64,000 nucleotides of DNA from Bacilli bacterium. GTDB taxonomy: Bacteria > Bacillota_I > Bacilli_A > RF39 > UBA660. The stretch covers positions 62,001-126,000 of the forward strand of contig JAFXYF010000011.1 of the NCBI GenBank assembly GCA_017541885.1, written 5' to 3'. A program made the translations under genes and the position numbers. This document shows positions 24,314-33,443 of the stretch, one piece after another. The notes below the pieces were generated by a model. The model saw nothing but the letters and a program-made list of their open reading frames with translations, was not told where the DNA came from and made no database searches. Position 1 is the first letter of the stretch. Every line of letters starts with the position of its first letter.

Positions 24314-25015
24314 ATGAGAAGTAAAGATTTAGTGATTACAAAAAATCCAAAATCATTATTTGCAGAATCTATTCGTACCATCCGTACAAATATAGCTTTT
24401 GCATCATTAGATAAAGAAGTTAAAATAATTATGAATACTTCTCCTGAAGCAGGAGATGGAAAAAGTTTCGTTACAGCAAATCTAGCAATTGCCTATGCTC
24501 AAGAAGGTAAGAAAGTATTATTAATTGATGCTGACTTAAGAAGAGGTAGACAACATGAAATATTTGAAGTAATGAATGTAACAAGTGGTGGTTATACAAA
24601 CTTAATGTTAAATTATAAAGACAATATGGATTTTACAAAATTTATATTCCCAACATTTGATAAAAATATTGATCTTTTACCTACAGGACCTACACCACCA
24701 AACCCAGTAGAATTATTAGGTAGTGAAAATAACAAAAGATTATTAGATAGATTAAAGAAAAAATATGATCTAATTATTATGGACTGTACACCAATCATTG
24801 GATTAAGTGATGCTTTAATTCTTTCAACATTAAGTGATATTAACTTAGTAACAGTATCAGTTAAGAAAACAAGAATGGAAAATTTAGAGAGAACTGCTAA
24901 ATTATTTGAACAAGCAAATGCTAAAATTGATGGTGTTATCCTAAATAAATCTCATCCAGCAGGAAGTCATTATTATAGTTATTATTATAATAATGATTAC
25001 TATAGTGAGAAATAA
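24314..25015 (+). CDS. CpsD/YwqD-type tyrosine kinase
   Basis: A 233-residue BY-kinase. Walker A GDGKSF, Walker A' VLLIDADLRRG and Walker B LIIMDCTPI are in order, and the end is a tyrosine-rich cluster (about residues 220-230) that would be autophosphorylated. It partners the preceding CpsC-like activator and controls polysaccharide chain assembly. Six bases separate it from the upstream gene and its stop overlaps the next start. Confidence 0.9.
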   Translation: MRSKDLVITKNPKSLFAESIRTIRTNIAFASLDKEVKIIMNTSPEAGDGKSFVTANLAIAYAQEGKKVLLIDADLRRGRQHEIFEVMNVTSGGYTNLMLNYKDNMDFTKFIFPTFDKNIDLLPTGPTPPNPVELLGSENNKRLLDRLKKKYDLIIMDCTPIIGLSDALILSTLSDINLVTVSVKKTRMENLERTAKLFEQANAKIDGVILNKSHPAGSHYYSYYYNNDYYSEK

Positions 25016-25746
25016 TGTTAAAAGACTTACATAGTCATTTACTTTATGGTATAGATGATGGTTGTAAAACAATAGAAGAATCTCTATCATTATTAAAAAA
25101 AATGAGCGCTGCTGGAGTAAAAGAAATAATAATTACGCCACACTATATCGAAAATAGTAAATATGTTTTCAATAATGAAAGTAAAGAAAAATTATTTAAT
25201 ATTTTAAAAAATGAAGTAAAGTTTGAAAAAATAGATGTAACACTATACTTAGGAAATGAAGTGTTCTATACTGATCGATTTGTAGAATTATTAGAAACTG
25301 GTGAGATAGCAACACTTAATAATAGTAAATATTTATTATTTGAATTTCCTATGCGTAATCCTCACTCTAAAGCAGGTGAAATCTTATCCAACTTGATAAG
25401 TCATGGATACGTACCTATACTTGCTCATCCAGAAAGATATAAAGAGTTCCAAGAAACTCCAGATCTTGCAGAAGAGTATTTAAGAATGGGTGTATTACTT
25501 CAAGGAAATTACACTTCATTATTTGGAAAGTATGGTAGAGCACCTAAAAAGCTATTAAAATATTATATTAAAAAAGGATGGATATCATTCTTAGGTAGTG
25601 ATGCTCATCATGAATTTAAATGTAATGAAAAGAGTTTAGTTAGAAAACTAAATTGGCTTAATAGAGATAAAGAATATGTTCATAACTTATTAGAAGGTAA
25701 TTTTGATAAAGTTATCAATAATGAAGATATTGCAATGATTAGATAA
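25015..25746 (+). CDS. CpsB/YwqE-type tyrosine-protein phosphatase
   Basis: A 243-residue PHP-fold metal-dependent phosphatase that would dephosphorylate the CpsD-like kinase. Metal ligands are visible in DLHSHLLYGIDDG, ITPHYIE, ILAHPERY and LGSDAHH. It overlaps the kinase by one base, so the switch and its eraser are made together. No glycosyltransferase, polymerase or flippase gene follows; a terminator does. Confidence 0.9.
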   Translation: MLKDLHSHLLYGIDDGCKTIEESLSLLKKMSAAGVKEIIITPHYIENSKYVFNNESKEKLFNILKNEVKFEKIDVTLYLGNEVFYTDRFVELLETGEIATLNNSKYLLFEFPMRNPHSKAGEILSNLISHGYVPILAHPERYKEFQETPDLAEEYLRMGVLLQGNYTSLFGKYGRAPKKLLKYYIKKGWISFLGSDAHHEFKCNEKSLVRKLNWLNRDKEYVHNLLEGNFDKVINNEDIAMIR

Positions 25747-25772
25747 AAAAAAGAGGTTTAAACCTCTTTTTT
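25745..25772. terminator. bidirectional terminator
   Basis: Stem AAAAGAGGTTT / AAACCTCTTTT between the convergent phosphatase and pyrH genes. Confidence 0.85.
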
Positions 25773-26472
25773 AATTATGTACTAAAGTACAAGTACCTTT
25801 ACCTTCAAGTACTTTCTTAAGATTACCTTTTTCATTTATGTTAAATACTAAGATTGGAATATCTTCATCCATACATAAACTAATAGCAGTAGAATCCATT
25901 ACATGTAATTTTTTATTAAGTACATCAATATAAGTAATATCTTCAAAACGTTTTGCATCATCAAACTTCTTAGGATCTTTATCATAAACTCCATCTACTT
26001 TAGTAGCTTTAACTAAAATATCAGCTTTAATTTCAGCAGCTCTTAAACTAGAAGCTGTATCAGTAGAGAAGAATGGACTACCAGTTCCACATCCAAATAT
26101 AACAACTCTTCCTTTTTCTAAATGACGAGTAGCTCTATCTTTAATATAGAACTCAGCAATTTGTCTCATTTCAACTCCAGTTTGAACTCTAACAGGAGTA
26201 CCAATTTGTTTAAAAGCATCTCCTAAAGCTAAAGCATTCATAACTGTACCCATCATACCAATATAGTCTGATGTAGCACGATCCATATATTCGTTGCTTT
26301 TACCTCTCCAGAAGTTTCCACCACCAACAACAATACCAATTTCATAGCCTAAATCAACACATTCCTTGATTTCACGAGCAATTTCAATAGTTCTATCAAA
26401 GTCAATACCAGTTGTTTTTTCACCTGCAAGTACCTCTCCACTAAGTTTTAAAAGTATTCTCTTATATTTCAA
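25771..26472 (-). CDS. pyrH: uridylate kinase
   Basis: A 233-residue amino-acid-kinase-fold UMP kinase: KLSGEVLAG at the start, [43 protein letters not shown] and DSTAISLC are characteristic. It phosphorylates UMP to UDP. I place the start at TTG 26472 because AGGAGATGA stands before it; the longer frame begins upstream of that site. It is unusual that frr is not adjacent on the 3' side. Confidence 0.92.
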   Translation of the reverse strand: MKYKRILLKLSGEVLAGEKTTGIDFDRTIEIAREIKECVDLGYEIGIVVGGGNFWRGKSNEYMDRATSDYIGMMGTVMNALALGDAFKQIGTPVRVQTGVEMRQIAEFYIKDRATRHLEKGRVVIFGCGTGSPFFSTDTASSLRAAEIKADILVKATKVDGVYDKDPKKFDDAKRFEDITYIDVLNKKLHVMDSTAISLCMDEDIPILVFNINEKGNLKKVLEGKGTCTLVHN

Positions 26473-26549
26473 AAAATCATCTCCTAAAATGTAGTTTATC
26501 ACATGTCAAGGAAAATGCCAAATAATAAGGAAAAAATAAAGTTAAATGT

Positions 26550-26578
26550 TTGACAATATATGCTCTATATGCTATAAT
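26550..26578 (+). promoter_or_regulatory. consensus promoter of rplU-prp-rpmA
   Basis: TTGACA (26550-26555), 17 bases, TATAAT (26573-26578), a perfect consensus fitting a ribosomal protein operon. Confidence 0.85.
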
Positions 26579-26584
26579 CTATGT

Positions 26585-26678
26585 GTTTGACGCCTCATGC
26601 TCAAACCGCATTGAAAAGGTTATAAACGAATTTCGTACCTCAAAAGCGAGTCTTAAGTTTAATAAAGGAGGTAAAAAA
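26585..26678 (+). promoter_or_regulatory. structured leader of rplU (L21-leader-like)
   Basis: A 94-base leader between the predicted transcript start and the L21 start codon. It folds into GTTTGA/TCAAAC (26585-26606) and a second hairpin AGGT/ACCT enclosing ACGA/TCGT (26617-26640). Position and size match the Firmicute L21 leader used for autoregulation by the ribosomal protein; I have not run a covariance search. Confidence 0.6.
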
Positions 26679-26978
26679 ATGAACGCTGTTATTAAAGTCG
26701 GTGGAAAGCAATACTATGTTACAGAAGGAGCAGAAATCTATGTTGAAAAACTAAACTGCAACGCTGGAGACACAGTTAGCTTTGATCAAGTTTTAATGCT
26801 TGATGCTAAAATCGGAAATCCTTATCTTACAGGTGTTACTGTTCAAGGAGAAGTTCTAAAGAATGGTAAAGCTAAGAAAATTAAAGTTTTCAAATACAAA
26901 AGCAAAGATAGATCAAACCGTGTAAAACAAGGACATAGACAACCTTATACAAAAATCAAAATTACAAAAATTGGATAA
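26679..26978 (+). CDS. rplU: 50S ribosomal protein L21
   Basis: A 99-residue bL21. [16 protein letters not shown] at the start and [23 protein letters not shown] at the end are characteristic. ATG 26679 follows AAAGGAGG at 26665-26672. First gene of the classic L21-Prp-L27 operon. Confidence 0.96.
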   Translation: MNAVIKVGGKQYYVTEGAEIYVEKLNCNAGDTVSFDQVLMLDAKIGNPYLTGVTVQGEVLKNGKAKKIKVFKYKSKDRSNRVKQGHRQPYTKIKITKIG

Positions 26979-26981
26979 TTT

Positions 26982-27284
26982 ATGATTACAGTTAATGTAG
27001 AAAAAGAGAATAAAAAGTATAAGAAGATTAGTATTCTAGGACATGCAATGTATGCCGATAGAGGAAAAGATATTGTATGTAGTTCTGTAAGTAGTATAGT
27101 TATTACTACAGTAAATGGAATTCTAACTTTAAATAAAGGAAGTCTATCATATATGGTTGGTAAGAAAGGAATGAAAATCGAGCTTAAGAGCGAAGATGAA
27201 ACAACTCAATTACTAATTCATAATATGGTTAATCTATTAAAAGATCTGGAAAAACAATATCCAGAAAATGTAGAAGTGAAATAA
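26982..27284 (+). CDS. prp: ribosomal-processing cysteine protease Prp
   Basis: A 100-residue cysteine protease (YsxB family). The catalytic pair is His21 ([12 protein letters not shown]) and Cys33 ([10 protein letters not shown]). Prp removes the N-terminal extension of ribosomal protein L27 in Firmicutes. The substrate is encoded next and has the expected extension. The gene starts four bases after rplU. Confidence 0.93.
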   Translation: MITVNVEKENKKYKKISILGHAMYADRGKDIVCSSVSSIVITTVNGILTLNKGSLSYMVGKKGMKIELKSEDETTQLLIHNMVNLLKDLEKQYPENVEVK

Positions 27285-27295
27285 GGAGGAGAATT

Positions 27296-27586
27296 ATGAA
27301 ATTATTAAAATTAGATATTCAATTATTTGCTCACCACAAAGGGCAAGGATCAACATCTAATGGTCGTGATTCTGCAGGACGTAGACTTGGAGCTAAAGCA
27401 GCAGATGGTGAATTCATCACAGCTGGTTCAATTATATACCGTCAAAGAGGAACTAAAATGTTCCCAGGAACAAATACTCGTCGTGGAAGCGATGATACTA
27501 TTTATTCAACTATTGATGGAATCGTTAAATTTGAACGTTACGGAAGAGACAAGAAGCAAGCTTCAGTTTATCCAGTAGAAGGATAG
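27296..27586 (+). CDS. rpmA: 50S ribosomal protein L27 with Prp-cleaved extension
   Basis: A 96-residue bL27. The first 12 residues, [12 protein letters not shown], are the Firmicute pro-extension; Prp should cut after LFA to expose [14 protein letters not shown], the mature end that reaches the peptidyl-transferase centre. AGGAGG precedes ATG 27296. A terminator follows. Confidence 0.95.
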   Translation: MKLLKLDIQLFAHHKGQGSTSNGRDSAGRRLGAKAADGEFITAGSIIYRQRGTKMFPGTNTRRGSDDTIYSTIDGIVKFERYGRDKKQASVYPVEG

Positions 27587-27593
27587 TAGAAAT

Positions 27594-27618
27594 CAAGAGC
27601 CATTGAGGCTCTTTTTTT
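27594..27618 (+). terminator. terminator of the ribosomal protein operon
   Basis: Stem AAGAGCC / GGCTCTT, loop ATTGA, eight T's. Confidence 0.85.
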
Positions 27619-27686
27619 TGCTAAAAAAATATACACTAAAAATAAATTATGATACAATACAATTGAAAGAAAAAAGGAGGGATAGT

Positions 27687-28958
27687 ATGTTTGTTGATGA
27701 GGTATTATTAAGAGTAGAAGCCGGTAATGGTGGAGATGGATGTACTGCCTTTAGAAGAGAAAAATTTGTACCAATGGGAGGACCATATGGTGGTAATGGA
27801 GGACACGGTTCAGACATTATCTTTAAAGTAGATGAAGGATTACATACATTATTAGATTTAAGATATCAAAAGACAATCAAAGGTCCAAAAGGAGAAAATG
27901 GTAGAGGAAAGAATCAACACGGTAAAGGAGCAGAACCTACTATAGTAAAAGTTCCTTTAGGAACAGTTGTTACTGATATGGAAACAGGGTTTATCCTAGC
28001 AGACTTATCCCATAAAGACCAAGAAGAGATAATAGCAAAAGGTGGAAGAGGAGGTCGTGGAAACACAGCCTTCAAAACACAAACTAATACAGCTCCAGAT
28101 TATTCAGAAAATGGAGAAGAAGGAGAAAAGAAATTCTTAAAAGTAGAAGTAAAAATGTTAGCAGATGTAGGTTTAGTAGGACTACCAAGTGTAGGTAAAT
28201 CAACAATTATTTCTTGTATATCTGCATCTAAACCAAAAATTGCAGCATATCACTTTACTACTTTAAGTCCAAATCTAGGAGTAACAAGATCTAGTGATGG
28301 AAGAAGTTTTGTAGTAGCTGATCTTCCAGGATTAATAGAAGGAGCATCTTTAGGAGAAGGATTAGGAGATAAATTCCTAAGACATATTGAAAGAACAAGA
28401 GTTATAGCTCATGTAGTAGATATGGCTGGATCTGAAATGAGAGATCCATATGAAGATTTCTTATTAATTAATAAAGAATTAGGTGAATATAATAAAAAAT
28501 TATTAGATAAACCTATGATTGTAATAGCAAATAAAATGGATTTACCAGAAGCAAAAGAAAATCTAGAAGAATTTAAAAAGAAAGTAGATTGTGAAATATT
28601 TGAAGTATCTGCTGCTATGAATAAGGGTTTACAACAAGTAGTAGATCGTCTAGCAGACATTCTAGATACAATACCAATGAATCCATTATATGATGAATCA
28701 CAAATTGAAAGTAATGTATTATATAAATTTAAGAAAGAAGAACCTTTCACAATTACTAAGGAAAATGATTGTTGGGTAATAGCTGGAGATGAAATTGAAA
28801 AAATCTTTAAGATGACTAAATTTTCATCAGATGAAGCAGCATATCGTTTTGCTAAAAAGATTAAAAGAATGGGGATTGATGACAAGTTAAAAGAACTAGG
28901 AGCTGAAGACAACGATCAAGTAAGAATCTTAGACTTCTATTTCAATTACAAAGACTAA
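27687..28958 (+). CDS. obgE: GTPase Obg
   Basis: A 423-residue Obg GTPase with the three expected domains: glycine-rich Obg fold (about 1-158), G domain (GLPSVGKST, DLPGLIEGAS, NKMD) and a C-terminal OCT domain (about 340-423). It acts in late 50S assembly and stress control. ATG 27687 is set by AAAGGAGG; an extended -10-like TGATACAAT lies at about 27650-27658. Confidence 0.95.
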   Translation: MFVDEVLLRVEAGNGGDGCTAFRREKFVPMGGPYGGNGGHGSDIIFKVDEGLHTLLDLRYQKTIKGPKGENGRGKNQHGKGAEPTIVKVPLGTVVTDMETGFILADLSHKDQEEIIAKGGRGGRGNTAFKTQTNTAPDYSENGEEGEKKFLKVEVKMLADVGLVGLPSVGKSTIISCISASKPKIAAYHFTTLSPNLGVTRSSDGRSFVVADLPGLIEGASLGEGLGDKFLRHIERTRVIAHVVDMAGSEMRDPYEDFLLINKELGEYNKKLLDKPMIVIANKMDLPEAKENLEEFKKKVDCEIFEVSAAMNKGLQQVVDRLADILDTIPMNPLYDESQIESNVLYKFKKEEPFTITKENDCWVIAGDEIEKIFKMTKFSSDEAAYRFAKKIKRMGIDDKLKELGAEDNDQVRILDFYFNYKD

Positions 28959-28978
28959 TATAAATTCAGGGGGACAAT

Positions 28979-29671
28979 ATGAATAATTACAAGAAAATAG
29001 CTGAATATTTAGCTGTAAAAAGATTTTTACAAGAACATCCAGATTATTTTACAAAAGATGAACAATTATCAATCGATCACTATGCAAGTAAACTAGATGA
29101 TAAAGCATATCTTAAAGATGTTACAAGAGAAATATATGATGAATTAGGTCTTATTCCAGAAAATAAAAATATCTATATTGCATTTAGTGAATTAATAAGA
29201 CAATTATATGGATTAGATAATAAGAATATTGTAGAAGTAGGTGGAGGAATTATTCCAAGACTTGCTAAAAGAATAAAACTACAACAAAAGAATGGTACTA
29301 TTACCGTATATGATCCGCGTCTTGCTAAAGATATAGATGACACTGAAGGAATGACTTTAAAAAGAGAACAATTTAGTAGTGCAACAGAAATTCCAGAAGC
29401 AAACTTACTAATTGGTCTAATGCCTTGTGAAGGAGCAACTCCTTTAATTATGCAAGCAACACAAAAACAAATAGACTTTATTCTATGGTTGTGTGAAGGC
29501 GGACCTCATGGAGAACCATTTGACTTCTATGAATCAGATGAAGAGTGGTTAGATAGTACTATTCACACTGCAAGAAGAGGAGTAGAGGATAATAATATGG
29601 GTGAATTACATAAGTTAGAATTAAAAGATTACTCAGATTATCCAATCATTTACAATCAACGTAAAAAATAA
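28979..29671 (+). CDS. uncharacterised Rossmann-like protein
   Basis: A 230-residue protein in the obgE transcript, 20 bases downstream. Residues about 1-75 are helical; then NIVEVGGGIIPRLAKRI and ITVYDPRL resemble the first two strand-loop motifs of a SAM-dependent methyltransferase fold, with an acidic residue at the end of strand 2. The catalytic half does not match a methyltransferase I know, and CEGAT / CEGGPHGEPFDFYES are distinctive. Function unknown. Confidence 0.6.
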   Translation: MNNYKKIAEYLAVKRFLQEHPDYFTKDEQLSIDHYASKLDDKAYLKDVTREIYDELGLIPENKNIYIAFSELIRQLYGLDNKNIVEVGGGIIPRLAKRIKLQQKNGTITVYDPRLAKDIDDTEGMTLKREQFSSATEIPEANLLIGLMPCEGATPLIMQATQKQIDFILWLCEGGPHGEPFDFYESDEEWLDSTIHTARRGVEDNNMGELHKLELKDYSDYPIIYNQRKK

Positions 29672-29692
29672 TTGTAGACTTTTTATAAAATA

Positions 29693-29701
29693 TGTTATAA
29701 T
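29693..29701 (+). promoter_or_regulatory. extended -10 promoter element
   Basis: TGTTATAAT 35 bases before the receiver-protein start. Confidence 0.65.
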
Positions 29702-29736
29702 TTTCTTAGAATATACACTAAGAAGAGGGTGTTAAA

Positions 29737-30534
29737 ATGAAAGATATACATTTTTTAGAGAGTAAAGGAATTGATGTAAAATCAAGTCTAGAATTATTTG
29801 GAGACGAAAGCAAATACACAGAAAAATTAGGAGAATTTTTAGTAGGAATTCATACTAAAATTAAACAATTAATTGTATTTATGCAAAAACCAGATATGCC
29901 AAATTATTCAAATTGTGTTAGATCTATGAAGAATGATGCAAGATTCTTTGGATTTAACAAACTTGCAGATATGGCTGCAGAACATGAAGAAAAGAGTATG
30001 GTTGGTGACTTATATTATGTTACTGAACATATTAATGACTTAATACAAGAGACAAATAGCGCAATTGTAACTATTCAAGAATATTTGAATGGTGGAGAAG
30101 AAATTAAGAAAGAATATGCTGAGACAGTAGATGCAATTGAAACATACGAACAAGATACAATCCTTGTTGTAGATGATTCAAATATTGTTAGGAACTTCGT
30201 TAAAAGAGTATTCGCAGAAAAGTATAATATTGGTACTGCAAATGATGGAGAAGAAGCAATTAACTTAATTGAAAAGAATAAAGATAATGGACATATTAAA
30301 GCAATACTATTAGACTTAAGTATGCCAAAAGTAGATGGTTTTGGAGTTCTAGAACATATGAGAAGTCATAATCTATTAGAAAAGATTCCAGTATCAATTA
30401 TTTCAGGAGATTCATCAAAAGAAACAATTGATAGAGCATTTACTTATAATATTGTAGATATGTTAAGTAAACCATTTAATGATAGTTCTATCTCAATCGT
30501 AGTAGAAAAAACATTAATGAGAAATGATTTATAA
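29737..30534 (+). CDS. Hpt-like helical domain fused to a response-regulator receiver
   Basis: 265 residues in two parts. About 1-130 is a helical bundle resembling an Hpt domain, but the expected phosphate-accepting His in the xHxLKG motif is replaced (VRSMKNDARFFGF). About 140-265 is a receiver domain: VVDDSN (acidic pair), LLDLSMPKVDG (phospho-acceptor Asp), the switch Ser in ISGDSS and the conserved Lys-Pro in SKPF. There is no DNA-binding output. No histidine kinase gene is near. It may sense through protein-protein contacts; function unknown. Confidence 0.75.
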   Translation: MKDIHFLESKGIDVKSSLELFGDESKYTEKLGEFLVGIHTKIKQLIVFMQKPDMPNYSNCVRSMKNDARFFGFNKLADMAAEHEEKSMVGDLYYVTEHINDLIQETNSAIVTIQEYLNGGEEIKKEYAETVDAIETYEQDTILVVDDSNIVRNFVKRVFAEKYNIGTANDGEEAINLIEKNKDNGHIKAILLDLSMPKVDGFGVLEHMRSHNLLEKIPVSIISGDSSKETIDRAFTYNIVDMLSKPFNDSSISIVVEKTLMRNDL

Positions 30535-30560
30535 AAAAAAGAAGGATTTCCTTCTTTTTT
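30533..30560. terminator. bidirectional terminator
   Basis: Stem AAAAAGAAGGA / TCCTTCTTTTT, loop TT, between convergent genes. Confidence 0.85.
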
Positions 30561-30563
30561 ATT

Positions 30564-30884
30564 TTATTCTACAAATTTTAATGTATCACCAATAATTAAT
30601 TTATCAGCAGTATCAAGTGGAAGTATATATAAGTTTTTAGCTTTTAAATGAATTATTCTTTTCTCACTCTTAACATTTGAATGAAGATAAAGAATCTTAT
30701 TATTTTTATCAGTAAAACAAGCATCTACTCTTTGACAAAAGAAATAAGTACTAAGTTTTTTCTTATTAGGAAAGAATAAACATAATTCATTTTTATATAG
30801 GTTAAATTTCAAAGATTTAAATCTTTCTTTAAAAGATTTTAACTCTTTTATTTCAATTTTTTTATTTCTAACTTTAAGGTACAT
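30564..30884 (-). CDS. small protein, possibly DUF192-like
   Basis: A 106-residue basic protein. The stretch from FFCQRVDACFTDKNNKIL to LPLDTADKLIIGDTLKF has the strand pattern I associate with DUF192-type proteins. ATG 30884 is preferred over 30902 because AGGTGA precedes it. Divergent from yebC. Function unknown. Confidence 0.6.
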   Translation of the reverse strand: MYLKVRNKKIEIKELKSFKERFKSLKFNLYKNELCLFFPNKKKLSTYFFCQRVDACFTDKNNKILYLHSNVKSEKRIIHLKAKNLYILPLDTADKLIIGDTLKFVE

Positions 30885-30970
30885 AAAATCACCTAAGTTC
30901 ATTATAACATATTTTTCTTTAAAAAATTGGATTAATATGGTATTATATAAAAGGAAATGGAGGTATTAGT

Positions 30971-31696
30971 ATGAGTGGACATTCAAAGTGGGCTACAATT
31001 CATCGTAAAAAAGGTTTACTTGATGCTGCAAGAGGAAAAGTATTCCAAAAGTTAGCAAAAGAGATCATGGTAGCAGCTAAAGGAGGAAGTCCTGACCCGA
31101 ATCAAAACGCATCACTAAGATTGGCAGTTGATAAGGCAAAAGCTCAAAACATGCCAAAAGAAAACATACAAAAAGCAATTGAGAAAGCAACTGGAGGAGC
31201 AGATGGTGCAAACTTCGAATCAGTTCGTTATGAAGGATATGGTCACGGAGGAGTAGCATTTATGGTAGATTGTTTAACAGACAATCGTAATAGAACTGCT
31301 TCACAAGTAAGAGCTGCATTTACTAAAGCTGGAGGAAACCTTGGAACTGATGGTTCAGTAAGTTATATGTTTGAGCGCAGAGGTTCTATTGTTATTCCAG
31401 GAGAATATGATGAAGACACTATGATGATGGCTGCATTAGACGCAGGAGCACTTGATTTTGAGCATGTAGAAGATAGTTACATGATAACTACTGATGCTAC
31501 ATCATTTACTGCTGTAAAAGATGCATTAGAAGCCGCTGATGTAAAAGAATTCTTAGAGTGTGAATTAACATATATGCCTAATATGGAAGTAGAACTTGAT
31601 GAAGAAGGACAAGAAAAAGTAATGAAGTTAGTTGATGCCCTAGAAGATTTAGATGATGTTCAAGATGTATACTATAATTTAAAAGAAACAGAATAA
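30971..31696 (+). CDS. YebC/PmpR family translation/regulatory protein
   Basis: A 241-residue TACO1-family protein: GHSKWATIHRKKGLLDAARGK at the start and the RYEGYGHGGVAFMVDCLTDN block are nearly invariant in the family. Long described as a transcription regulator; family members are now linked to translation of difficult (proline-rich) stretches. ATG 30971 follows GGAGG. A terminator separates it from ruvAB. Confidence 0.93.
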   Translation: MSGHSKWATIHRKKGLLDAARGKVFQKLAKEIMVAAKGGSPDPNQNASLRLAVDKAKAQNMPKENIQKAIEKATGGADGANFESVRYEGYGHGGVAFMVDCLTDNRNRTASQVRAAFTKAGGNLGTDGSVSYMFERRGSIVIPGEYDEDTMMMAALDAGALDFEHVEDSYMITTDATSFTAVKDALEAADVKEFLECELTYMPNMEVELDEEGQEKVMKLVDALEDLDDVQDVYYNLKETE

Positions 31697-31718
31697 AAGA
31701 CTCTAAGAGTCTTTTTTT
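31695..31718 (+). terminator. terminator of yebC
   Basis: Stem AAAAGACTC / GAGTCTTTT, loop TAA. Confidence 0.85.
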
Positions 31719-31737
31719 ATTTATAAAATGTTAATTT

Positions 31738-31751
31738 AAAACAAATGTTTT
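31738..31751. promoter_or_regulatory. SOS-like box upstream of ruvAB
   Basis: AAAACAAATGTTTT shares the AAACAAATGTTT core with the box at the Y-polymerase promoter and has the AAC-N4-GTT spacing of Gram-positive LexA sites. ruvAB is a known SOS target in Bacillus. Confidence 0.55.
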
Positions 31752-31807
31752 AGTTTTGTTTGCTTTAAATATTATTTTAGATTATAATAATAATTGGAGA
31801 TGATTAA

Positions 31808-32371
31808 ATGTACGATTATATAAAAGGTATAGTAACAACAATAAAGAATAATGCGATTGTCTTAGAAAATAATGGAATAGGGTATTTAGTATATGTTGCT
31901 AATCCATATTCTTATGAATTAAATAAAGAATGCAAAGTATATATCTATCAACATGTAATGGAAGATGAGAATAGTTTATATGGTTTTAAAACATTAGAAG
32001 AAAAAGATTTCTTCTTAAAACTAATTAGTGTTAAAGGATTAGGTTGTAAGATGGCTTTACCAATTCTTGCAGTAGGTTCAGTTGATGGAATAATGGATGC
32101 TATTGAAAGAGAGAATATATTATATTTAAAGAAATTCCCTAAGATTGGTGATAAATTAGCTAAACAAATAATTCTAGATTTAAAAGGTAAATTAGAGTTT
32201 ATTGGTGTAGGAATTAGTGATGATGAAATAAAAGTAGAAAATGAACTAAAAGAAGCATTAATTGCCTTAGGATATAAAGAAAAAGAAATTATACCTGTAA
32301 TTGCTAAAGTAGATACATCACTTTCAATTGAAGGTCAAATAAAGGATGCGTTAAAATTATTATTAAAATAG
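31808..32371 (+). CDS. ruvA: Holliday junction helicase subunit RuvA
   Basis: A 187-residue RuvA, the junction-binding tetramer that loads RuvB. N-terminal OB fold (MYDYIKGIVTTIKNN), helix-hairpin-helix segments (LISVKGLGCKMALPIL and FPKIGDKLAKQIILDLKGK) and a C-terminal RuvB-contact domain are all present. TGGAGATG stands before the ATG. ruvB follows nine bases later. Confidence 0.94.
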   Translation: MYDYIKGIVTTIKNNAIVLENNGIGYLVYVANPYSYELNKECKVYIYQHVMEDENSLYGFKTLEEKDFFLKLISVKGLGCKMALPILAVGSVDGIMDAIERENILYLKKFPKIGDKLAKQIILDLKGKLEFIGVGISDDEIKVENELKEALIALGYKEKEIIPVIAKVDTSLSIEGQIKDALKLLLK

Positions 32372-32380
32372 GAGGTCTCT

Positions 32381-33382
32381 ATGAAAGAAGAAAGTGTTAT
32401 TGGGAATTTTTCATTAATGGATGATAAAACAATAGATAATACAATTAGACCAGAAACAATAGATGAATATATTGGACAAACTGATGTTAAAGAAAATATT
32501 AGAGTCTTTGTAGATGCTGCTAAAATGCGTAAAGAGTCTCTTGATCATGTTTTACTTTATGGTCCTCCAGGATTAGGTAAAACAACTCTAGCATTTATTA
32601 TTGCTCATGAATTAGGAACTAATATTAAAACTGCTTCAGGTCCTAGCATTGAAAAGAGTGGAGATTTAGCTGCTATTTTATCTTCTCTAGAACCAGGTGA
32701 TGTCTTATTTATTGATGAGATTCATAGAATGCCTAGATATATTGAAGAAATATTGTATCCTGCAATGGAAGACTTTTCTCTAGATATAATTGTTGGTTCA
32801 GAAGGTAATAGTAGAAATATTAAAATAGATCTTCCACCATTTACATTAGTAGGTGCTACAACTCGTGCAGGAGACTTATCTTCTCCTTTAAGAGATCGTT
32901 TTGGAATTATATCTAAATTACAATTCTATACAGTAGAAGAATTAAGAGATATTATTAAAAGAACATCAAGAGTACTAGAAATGCCAATTGCAGAAGATGC
33001 AGCATTAGAACTAGCCAAAAGAAGTAGAGGAACTCCTCGTGTAGCCAATAGATTATTCAAAAGAGTAAGAGATTTTGCTATGGTAAAGAAAAGCAAAGAA
33101 ATTACTTTAGATATAACAAATGAAGCATTAGAAAGATTAAAAGTAGATAAAATTGGTCTTGATAGTACCGATAGAGAATTATTACTCGCAATCATTAATA
33201 GATTTAATGGTGGACCAGTTGGAATAGAAGCTCTAAGTAGTTCAATAGGTGAAGAAGTAACTACAATAGAAGATGTTTATGAGCCTTACTTATTACAAAT
33301 TGGATTATTAAAAAGAACTGCTAGAGGACGTGTCGTAACAGATGCAGCATATGAATTATTAGGAATTGAAAAGAGAAAGTAA
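32381..33382 (+). CDS. ruvB: Holliday junction branch-migration ATPase RuvB
   Basis: A 333-residue AAA+ motor. [11 protein letters not shown], Walker [10 protein letters not shown] (about 62-70), Walker B LFIDEIHR, sensor 1 [18 protein letters not shown] and the C-terminal winged helix ([17 protein letters not shown]) are intact. AGGAGG precedes ATG 32381. Confidence 0.96.
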   Translation: MKEESVIGNFSLMDDKTIDNTIRPETIDEYIGQTDVKENIRVFVDAAKMRKESLDHVLLYGPPGLGKTTLAFIIAHELGTNIKTASGPSIEKSGDLAAILSSLEPGDVLFIDEIHRMPRYIEEILYPAMEDFSLDIIVGSEGNSRNIKIDLPPFTLVGATTRAGDLSSPLRDRFGIISKLQFYTVEELRDIIKRTSRVLEMPIAEDAALELAKRSRGTPRVANRLFKRVRDFAMVKKSKEITLDITNEALERLKVDKIGLDSTDRELLLAIINRFNGGPVGIEALSSSIGEEVTTIEDVYEPYLLQIGLLKRTARGRVVTDAAYELLGIEKRK

Positions 33383-33395
33383 TTTCTCTTTTTTT
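33369..33395 (+). terminator. terminator of ruvAB
   Basis: Stem AAAAGAGAAA / TTTCTCTTTT, loop GTAA. Confidence 0.75.
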
Positions 33396-33408
33396 ATTTA
33401 TTAAAATA

Positions 33409-33417
33409 TGTTATAAT
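33409..33417 (+). promoter_or_regulatory. extended -10 promoter element of queA
   Basis: TGTTATAAT 26 bases before queA. Confidence 0.65.
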
Positions 33418-33443
33418 TATGCGTAGTTGTGGAGGGGATCTCA

